A DNA stretch of 10,661 nucleotides, taken from positions 1 to 10,661 of the forward strand of contig CAZSSQ010000089.1 of NCBI GenBank assembly GCA_964609465.1, read 5' to 3'. Below are positions 5,923 to 10,661 of the stretch, one piece after another; position 1 is the first letter of the stretch, and each line of letters opens with the position of its first letter. The position numbers and the translations under genes were made by a program. This DNA is from CAVSBT01 sp964609465. GTDB lineage: Bacteria; Chloroflexota; Dehalococcoidia; DSTF01; JALHUB01. The notes beneath the pieces were generated by a model. That model searched no databases. It was not told the DNA's origin and worked only from the letters and a program-made list of their open reading frames with translations.

Positions 5923-7639
5923 CCATTCTCTTGGCCTTGGCCAAGAACTCGCTCAGGTTCTCGTTGATCGCGAGCTTGTCGAATTTCCCGACACTGGTCT
6001 TTGGGATCTCATCAGTGATCAAGATGAAATCGGGTAGCATCCATTTGGTGATTCTGCCCCTCTCCACTCCCTCCGCCTGGAGATACTTCAGGACATCCTC
6101 CTCGGTTTCCGTAGCCCCCGGCACGAGCGTGACCAGGGCCATCGGCCTCTGACCCCACTTGTCATCCGGCACACCCACAAAGGCTGCCTCCAGGATGAAA
6201 TCCGCCGACCCGGCTATGTTCTCAAGCAATACCGTGGGCACCATTTCCGCGCCGCTTCTGATCATGTCGGATATCCGGTCCACGATGGTCATGATTCCAT
6301 CACTGTCAACCCTTGCCACATCCCCCGTGTGAAACCATCCACCCCGCCAAACATCAGCCGTCCTTTCAGGTTCTCTGTAGTACTCTTCCATGACCCAGGG
6401 ACCTCGGAGGACGATTTCGCCGATGGTCGCATCATCCTGAGGGACCGGGTTCATATGTTCGTCCACAACCTGCACCTCAATCCCGGGCACCGGGAGGCCG
6501 GTCTTGACCTGCAGCTTTTCCAGTTCCTCTTTGGGCAGATCCCTCATGGTCTTCTTCACGAACGCCCTGATGACCGTTGGGGCGGTCTCAGTCATGCCAT
6601 ATCCAGAGGAGGCCGTGAATCCCGGAATCATCCTCTCAGCCTTGGTCTTGAGTCCCAGAGGCAAAGCCGCACCGCCCACCGCCACACTTTTCAGGCTGCT
6701 CAAGTCATACTTGTCTAGGTCCGGATACCCGATGATCATCGCAAGCATGGTTGGAACCAGTGTCGTGCTCGTGACCTTCTCCGTTTGGACAAGATCGCAG
6801 AACCCTTCGACCGTGAACATGCCGGGCAGAACCAGTTTAGCGCTCGCGAAGGCGGCCAAGTATGGCACTCCCCACCCGTGGATGTGGAACATGGGGATGT
6901 TGAGCAAGGGTACTTCGGCCTCGCCGAGGTGCACCTGAGAGGGGTCGGTGTTCAAGCTTCCGCTCACAGAGACGTGCAGAGCCATCAGGTAGAGCGCCCT
7001 GTGGGTGAACATGACGCCCTTGGGGAGCCCCGTCGTGCCTGTCGTGTAGCAGAGGGTGGCGTAGGTGTCTTCGTGCAGCATGGGCCACTCAAACTGAGGG
7101 GACTGCTGCCCAACCAGGTCGTTGTATGTGTAGAGGTTCGCGATCCTTGTCGCAGGTCTTCCAGGTTTGTCTGAGATGCACACGAACTTGTCTACGGTGT
7201 CCTTTATGCGGTCGTAGATTCGTTCGAGCAAAGGCAGGAATAGGTCGTCGAAGAATATGATCTTGTCTTCAGAGTGGGTGATCGTGTGGACGATGTGGTC
7301 CAGCGAGAGCCTCATATTGATCGGGTGCAGCACCGCTCCCAGGCAGGATACGGCATAGTAGAGCTCCAGATGATAGTGGTGGTTGAGGGCAATGGTTGCG
7401 ACTCTATCCCCCGGCTCGCCTGGTTTCCCCGGCTTGACTCCCAGCGCCTTCAAGGCGTTGGCCAAACGACAGGTGCGCTCGTACCACTCGCGCCAGGTGA
7501 ACCGGAAGTACTCGCCCGTGGTGGGATTCCTGTACACCACCCCTGTTTCATTTGGGTACATGCACACTGGTCTTTTCATGAAGGCTGTCAGAAGGAGTGG
7601 ATAGTTCTTGCTGTACTCAGGATAGGTCCTGACTTCCAT
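5918..7639 (-). CDS. AlkK-like fatty acyl-CoA ligase (AMP-binding enzyme)
   Basis: This complete 573-residue member of the ANL (adenylate-forming) superfamily most resembles medium/long-chain acyl-CoA ligases of the AlkK type. The reaction is carboxylate + ATP + CoA to acyl-CoA + AMP + PPi, in the cytoplasm. Conserved blocks are the ATP loop YTTGTTGLPKG (198-208), YGMTETAP (347-354), the ATP-ribose Asp in HTGD (437-440), the hinge block DRISDMIRSGAEMV (454-467) and PKTSVGKFDK (546-555), with the presumed catalytic Lys552. One detail is unusual: the hinge GGE of most relatives is GAE (463-465). The motif set is complete, so it should be active; acyl specificity cannot be read. The ATG at 7637-7639 has a purine-rich AAAGGGGCGAAGAG just upstream on its strand. 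It stands alone, ending in a strong palindrome. Confidence 0.92.
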   Translation of the reverse strand: MEVRTYPEYSKNYPLLLTAFMKRPVCMYPNETGVVYRNPTTGEYFRFTWREWYERTCRLANALKALGVKPGKPGEPGDRVATIALNHHYHLELYYAVSCLGAVLHPINMRLSLDHIVHTITHSEDKIIFFDDLFLPLLERIYDRIKDTVDKFVCISDKPGRPATRIANLYTYNDLVGQQSPQFEWPMLHEDTYATLCYTTGTTGLPKGVMFTHRALYLMALHVSVSGSLNTDPSQVHLGEAEVPLLNIPMFHIHGWGVPYLAAFASAKLVLPGMFTVEGFCDLVQTEKVTSTTLVPTMLAMIIGYPDLDKYDLSSLKSVAVGGAALPLGLKTKAERMIPGFTASSGYGMTETAPTVIRAFVKKTMRDLPKEELEKLQVKTGLPVPGIEVQVVDEHMNPVPQDDATIGEIVLRGPWVMEEYYREPERTADVWRGGWFHTGDVARVDSDGIMTIVDRISDMIRSGAEMVPTVLLENIAGSADFILEAAFVGVPDDKWGQRPMALVTLVPGATETEEDVLKYLQAEGVERGRITKWMLPDFILITDEIPKTSVGKFDKLAINENLSEFLAKAKRME

Positions 7640-7724
7640 TTCTCTTCGCCCCTTTCTACTTGGAACCCATCATGCATTCAAACGCTATCGGTTTGTCTAT
7701 GCAATAGCTGAATGCAACGGTGAA

Positions 7725-7758
7725 TAGCCTGTGGGCTGCCAAAACCCCATCCGTATCC
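7725..7758 (+). repeat. dispersed intergenic repeat, copy B
   Basis: This copy begins TAGCCTGTGGGCTGCCAA and ends CCGTATCC. It matches copy A at 28 of 34 positions, with an identical 11-base left edge. It sits about 85 bases upstream of the acyl-CoA ligase start, in the opposite orientation to that gene. The rest of 7640-7965 shows no convincing gene. Confidence 0.6.
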
Positions 7759-7965
7759 GTGGGGCGCGCACTCTAAGCGACCCCTCTGCGCGATGAGCAG
7801 CTCAGACCAGTGATCCCCGCGGCGTGACCCTCAACCTTCTGGGCGATGGGCAGATGCTCTGCAATCTCGCGTTCCGCTTCCGGAACCCGCGTGCACCCAG
7901 TTGGGGACGGAACCAGGGTACCCGGCGCAGCGTCGTGTAATACAAAGAGCAGAGGGCGGTGTGAG

Positions 7966-8073
7966 ATGGGAACGATCCAAAGACTCGGGTTGCTGCTCGC
8001 TGTTGGCGCTTTCGCGTGGACTCTAACTACCGCGTGTAGATTCGATCCCCTTTCTCGCGGCAACGGCGGGTGA
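7966..8073 (+). CDS. 35-residue lipoprotein-like small ORF, possibly a remnant
   Basis: From the ATG at 7966, preceded by GAGGGCGG (7952-7959), the frame encodes a peptide that is mostly a signal sequence. It has a short basic start (MGTIQR), a hydrophobic core LGLLLAVGAFAW and a lipobox-like LTTAC with Cys24, then only RFDPLSRGNGG before the stop. This could be a true mini-lipoprotein, or the surviving 5' end of a lipoprotein gene like the two larger ones in this window. The residue at -3 of the lipobox is Thr instead of the usual Leu, which weakens the lipidation call. Confidence 0.4.
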   Translation: MGTIQRLGLLLAVGAFAWTLTTACRFDPLSRGNGG

Positions 8074-8244
8074 CGTCGGCGAAGGCCGGCACAAGGCGCT
8101 TGCAGGCGCGGGTGTATGAGGTGGCGTGGGGGCAACCTTAATGGAGCGCTGACATTCTCAGCTAGTCCAGGCCACCGCTGCGACACGACACCCCCACGGA
8201 CATCCAGCGCTACGAGTCCCGGCGGGTGGCTCCTTGACCTGCCA

Positions 8245-8278
8245 AGATACGGACGGAATATTGGCACCTCACAACCTC
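8245..8278 (-). repeat. dispersed intergenic repeat, copy C (inverted orientation)
   Basis: On the minus strand this copy contains GGTGCCAATATTCCGTCCG followed by TATCT. It shares the contiguous blocks GGTGCCAAT and TCCGTCCGTATCT with copy A (28 of 34 overall). In this copy TGCCAA (8240-8245) and TTGGCA (8261-8266) on the plus strand form a perfect six-base inverted repeat around a 15-base centre, a symmetry not preserved in the other copies. It lies about 45 bases before the small membrane protein gene. Confidence 0.65.
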
Positions 8279-8322
8279 TATCGTCAGCCGGCTCCACGTC
8301 CGACCATCTACGTGGAGGGCAC

Positions 8323-8622
8323 ATGGATCAGAAAGCAGCGCGCGGGGCTGCCAAGGTTGGGCCCATCGACCTGGCAAGAGCGAGGACACGTCGGGCCACC
8401 GAGACGCAGGCAGGAGAAGCCATGCGGCGCTCCCTGGCGCGCCTGGTCGCCTCGGTCACGGCCCGCTGGCAGGGCCACGAGCCGGAGATCGCGATCCTAG
8501 CGGCGATAACGCTGATGTTGGCTGTCGCAGCCGCCTTCGCCGGTGCTGACCTGCTCTTCACGCTCATGGTGGTGCTGGTAGCAGCAGTCACGATCTGGTC
8601 CCCTTGGCGGCAGCCTGAGTAG
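8323..8622 (+). CDS. small two-helix membrane protein, unknown function
   Basis: Starting at 8323 the product has 99 residues: a hydrophilic, basic N-terminal part, then two closely spaced hydrophobic helices. These are about 55-75 (EIAILAAITLMLAVAAAFAG) and 77-92 (DLLFTLMVVLVAAVTIW), ending in SPWRQPE. With such a tight turn the helices would form a membrane hairpin. GGAGGG (8314-8319) precedes the 8323 ATG. A second in-frame ATG at 8422 has a better spaced AGGAG (8412-8416) and would give a 66-residue protein that keeps both helices; either start is possible. The frame is open upstream to 8116, but that would overlap repeat copy C and has no obvious ribosome site. I do not recognise the family. 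Confidence 0.5.
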   Translation: MDQKAARGAAKVGPIDLARARTRRATETQAGEAMRRSLARLVASVTARWQGHEPEIAILAAITLMLAVAAAFAGADLLFTLMVVLVAAVTIWSPWRQPE

Positions 8623-8756
8623 GGGCGCGAACATTGGGCGAAGCAGGCTTGGCCTCCTTACCCCGATAGTCCGCCCGTCCCCAGCCTGTGCTTCCGCTGA
8701 AGTTTCCCTGAAGATTCCGCACACGGTGCCCTGACAACTAGCCCCCACGGGCGTTC

Positions 8757-8822
8757 TTCCCAAGCAGAGGGTCGTGGGTTCGGCCGGACGGCCGCCCGCC
8801 TGGGCGAGTCCCGTTTCCCGCT
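8757..8822 (+). pseudogene. 3' half of a tRNA-Gly(CCC) gene interrupted by a 24-base insert
   Basis: In order the sequence shows an anticodon loop TTCCCAA (8757-8763, anticodon CCC), the anticodon-stem 3' strand GCAGA (8764-8768), a five-base variable loop GGGTC, the T-stem GTGGG (8774-8778) and TTC (8779-8781). After 24 extra bases (8782-8805) it resumes with GAGT, completing the T-loop TTCGAGT, then CCCGT (8810-8814, pairing with GTGGG with two G-U pairs), the seven-base acceptor strand TTCCCGC (8815-8821) and discriminator T (8822), as is usual for tRNA-Gly. The 5' half is missing: no acceptor GCGGGAA, D-arm or pairing anticodon strand is found upstream. CCA is not encoded (GCA follows). 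It cannot be a working tRNA as it stands. A 3' half without a 5' half is typical of attachment-site remnants left by integrative elements, but no integrase is in view. Confidence 0.6.
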
Positions 8823-8994
8823 GCAACAACGCAAGACAGGCAGAGCGGCCACCTGGGGGCGGGCGTTCCGCTCGTACGCCAGGGCATGCCTTTGCGGCCC
8901 AAAGGTCTACCAAGCCACTCGTTCGCTCGGACAGCTCTGGCACTGAACCGCGCTATTGCCAGACGGGAAGCTGGCGCATCTTCTCTGCCAGCCG
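8823..8994. other. intergenic stretch after the tRNA remnant, nothing firm
   Basis: No gene is supported on either strand. A short hairpin GCCAG-ACGGGAAG-CTGGC (8958-8975) lies just before the promoter of the large lipoprotein but lacks a T-run. A minus-strand frame crosses the tRNA remnant and reads RTHDP there, the familiar product of translating tRNA antisense, so it is spurious. The preceding stretch 8623-8756 also shows nothing I can identify. Confidence 0.45.
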
Positions 8995-9023
8995 TTGACA
9001 TCGCACGCCGGTGGCCTTAGGGT
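8995..9023 (+). promoter_or_regulatory. sigma70 promoter of the large lipoprotein gene
   Basis: A perfect TTGACA (8995-9000) is 17 bases from TAGGGT (9018-9023), a -10 type that keeps the essential TA...T. The start site would be near 9030, about 47 bases before the ATG at 9077. Confidence 0.5.
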
Positions 9024-9076
9024 GGCCTTGGTCCGTCCATTGAGTCCCCTGTCAGGTTCAGCTCCGGGAGGGTCAT

Positions 9077-10661
9077 ATGAACTGGCGACTGATTGGGTAC
9101 AACGTGGCACTCATGCTTGGCGTTATCCTGTTGGCTGCCTGTGCCGGAGGGGAAGAGCGTGAAGAGGCAGCGGCCGGAGCCGGGGGCACCGCTACCGTCG
9201 AACGGGCTGCGAGTCCGGTGGCCGGGGCGGCTGACACGCGGAGCGCCTCTGAGCGGCTGGTCCAACCGACTGACCTCGAGTATCTGGGAACATTCAAGCT
9301 GCCCGACGGACCAGAGGAAATAGGCTGGCAATACAGCGGCGCTGCCATGGCCTACTACCCGGATGGCGATCCCGATGGACCGGACGATGGCTACCCAGGT
9401 TCCATCTTCGGGACAGGGCATGACTGGAACCAGTATGTGTCGGAGATCAGCATCCCCGCGCCCGTCATTTCGCCGGGCAAGAACGTAGAGGACCTAAACA
9501 CGGCAACCACCCTGCAGGAGTTCCAGAACATCCGAGGGACCCTATTTGGCGAGTTTGAGATTCCCCGGGTTGGGTTGGAGTACCTGCCGGCGCAGGGCGA
9601 ACAGACGACAGGCAAGCTGTACTTCTGCTGGGCACAGCACATGGGTGAGGGCGAGACCAACCCCTCCCACGGCTGGAGCGAACTAGACCTGTCAAACCCC
9701 CAAACGGCGGGAGCGTGGCGCATTGGGGATTACTGGAACTACGTCACTACGGACTACATCTTCGCAATTCCGGAGGAGTGGACCGACGCCAACACGCCGG
9801 GGATGTACCTGGCGACAGGCCGGTTTCGAGACGGTGGGCAGGGGGCCCGCGGCCCGTCCCTCTTCGCCTACGGGCCTTGGAACGAAGGCAACCCGCCAGC
9901 GCCGGACAGCACGCTTCCGGCCACCCCCCTGCTCCTGTACACCGACGTGACTGCTGACAACGATTTCACACTGGACAACTACCAGGAGTCCGACGAATGG
10001 TCGGGAGGCGCCTGGCTCACGGCCGGTGACAAATCCGCGGTCATCTTCGTCGGCACCAAGGGCCAGGGAGACTGCTGGTACGGGAACGCAGATGGGCCTT
10101 GTCTTGATTGCGAGAACAGAGGTTGGTGGTCGGATAGCTTTGTGGGGCAGATACTCTTCTACGATCCCGCTGACCTGGCTGCTGTGGCCAGGGGAGACAT
10201 GGAGCCCTACGAACCCCAGCCGTACGCCACGCTGGACATCGATGACTACTTGTACCACATCGAGTCCAGCCAGCAAAAGTACCACGTTGGCGCGGCAAGC
10301 TTCGACCGCGAGCGCGGACTGTTGTACGTCTTCGAACCCTTGGCCGATGCCGACAAGTCCCTGGTACACGTCTGGCAAGTCGCGGCAGAGGGTACCGCAG
10401 TGCGTGCACACGCCACGCAGGTCGCCGCCCCGACAGAGACCCCGGGCGGGGAGGCGGTGGTAGAGGAGCCAGAGGGACAGGAGAGACCGGTCGCTCCGGC
10501 GGGCGCCGAGATGGCCGACTTCGGCCGCGTCATGTTCCTGCACCACTCCTGTGGCGCCAACCTGATTGAGCAGGGGAACGTGCGCCATCTCCTCACCAAT
10601 CTAGGATACGAGTTCTACGATCACGGCTACAACGATGATGGCCTGGTCCTGGCCGACGGCA
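9077..10661 (+). CDS. large secreted lipoprotein with a C-terminal HHSCG domain, 3' partial
   Basis: The frame from the ATG at 9077 is open to the end of the window (528 codons). GGGAGGG (9066-9072) is the ribosome site. The signal peptide carries the lipobox LAAC with lipidated Cys22, followed by AGGEEREE and an Ala/Gly-rich tether to about residue 55. A long extracytoplasmic domain (about 60-445) is rich in aromatic and acidic residues and contains LEYLGTFKLPDG, FGTGHDW, the motif CWAQH (184-188) and a cysteine cluster at Cys333, 342 and 345. Its repeated strand-like segments suggest a beta-propeller-like fold, though I cannot name a family. A Pro/Glu/Ala-rich linker (about 446-478) leads to a second domain starting VMFLHHSCGANLIEQGNVR (His489, His490, Cys492). 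This resembles the start of secreted proteins with an HHS-x-G block that may be SGNH-hydrolase-like; that assignment is tentative. Only about 50 residues of the second domain are visible. Confidence 0.85.
   Translation, partial: MNWRLIGYNVALMLGVILLAACAGGEEREEAAAGAGGTATVERAASPVAGAADTRSASERLVQPTDLEYLGTFKLPDGPEEIGWQYSGAAMAYYPDGDPDGPDDGYPGSIFGTGHDWNQYVSEISIPAPVISPGKNVEDLNTATTLQEFQNIRGTLFGEFEIPRVGLEYLPAQGEQTTGKLYFCWAQHMGEGETNPSHGWSELDLSNPQTAGAWRIGDYWNYVTTDYIFAIPEEWTDANTPGMYLATGRFRDGGQGARGPSLFAYGPWNEGNPPAPDSTLPATPLLLYTDVTADNDFTLDNYQESDEWSGGAWLTAGDKSAVIFVGTKGQGDCWYGNADGPCLDCENRGWWSDSFVGQILFYDPADLAAVARGDMEPYEPQPYATLDIDDYLYHIESSQQKYHVGAASFDRERGLLYVFEPLADADKSLVHVWQVAAEGTAVRAHATQVAAPTETPGGEAVVEEPEGQERPVAPAGAEMADFGRVMFLHHSCGANLIEQGNVRHLLTNLGYEFYDHGYNDDGLVLADG

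Noticed and set aside
7773..8324. 183-residue minus-strand frame
   Set aside because: It crosses a repeat copy and the small lipoprotein-like ORF, and most of it is low-complexity Arg/Pro-rich sequence. Only its tail was kept, as a weak finding.
8757..8822. Working tRNA gene or archaeal-type tRNA intron
   Set aside because: The 5' half of the tRNA is absent, CCA is not encoded, and bacterial genes do not use short bulge-helix-bulge introns; a remnant explains it better.
9692..10588. 298-residue minus-strand open frame
   Set aside because: It is antisense to the large lipoprotein, whose frame is open over more than 1.5 kb with a signal peptide. The reverse product has no family-like sequence.
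1..10661. CRISPR array, insertion sequence, integrase, toxin-antitoxin or defence system
   Set aside because: No regularly spaced direct repeats, transposase or recombinase motifs, or defence-type domains were found in any frame.

Overview
The window looks like part of a scaffold from an uncultured, moderately GC-rich bacterium. It carries bacterial lipoprotein signal peptides, sigma70-like promoters and Shine-Dalgarno sites. The gene families present (single-domain Old Yellow Enzyme reductase, type-B carboxylesterase, AlkK-like acyl-CoA ligase, GYD protein, ATC-hydrolase-like protein, TRZ/ATZ amidohydrolase relic) would fit a Dehalococcoidia/SAR202-like Chloroflexota. That placement is inference only, because no phylogenetic marker gene is present. 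A run of exactly 100 N (2290-2389) is a scaffold gap, so the two halves may not be true neighbours.

Layout. 1-215: no firm gene; one doubtful short minus-strand ORF and a candidate promoter. 216-1034 (+): lipoprotein of unknown function. 1175-2289 (+): Old Yellow Enzyme-type flavin oxidoreductase cut by the gap. 2431-3972 (-): complete type-B carboxylesterase with its own promoter. 3973-4366: divergent intergenic region with the esterase promoter, a repeat copy and the promoter of the next gene. 4367-4840 (+): ATC-hydrolase-like protein. 5153-5443 (+): GYD-domain protein behind a good promoter. 5686-5865 (+): relic of a TRZ/ATZ-type amidohydrolase. 5918-7639 (-): acyl-CoA ligase ending inside a long palindrome. 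7640-8322: mostly non-coding, with two repeat copies and one 35-residue lipoprotein-like ORF. 8323-8622 (+): small two-helix membrane protein. 8623-9076: non-coding, holding the 3' half of a tRNA-Gly gene interrupted by a 24-base double hairpin. 9077-10661 (+): large secreted lipoprotein that runs off the window.

The genes are mostly single transcription units with their own promoters, not one operon. The enzymes fit a heterotroph handling esters, enoates and carboxylic acids: the esterase would release an acid, the ligase would activate it to a CoA thioester, and the Old Yellow Enzyme would reduce activated C=C bonds. No shared pathway is proven. The spaces between genes are the most unusual part. 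They contain a four-copy, roughly 34-base dispersed repeat (core CCGTCCGTATCT), a decayed tRNA, a gene relic and a truncated lipoprotein ORF, which suggests repeated insertion and decay in an accessory region.
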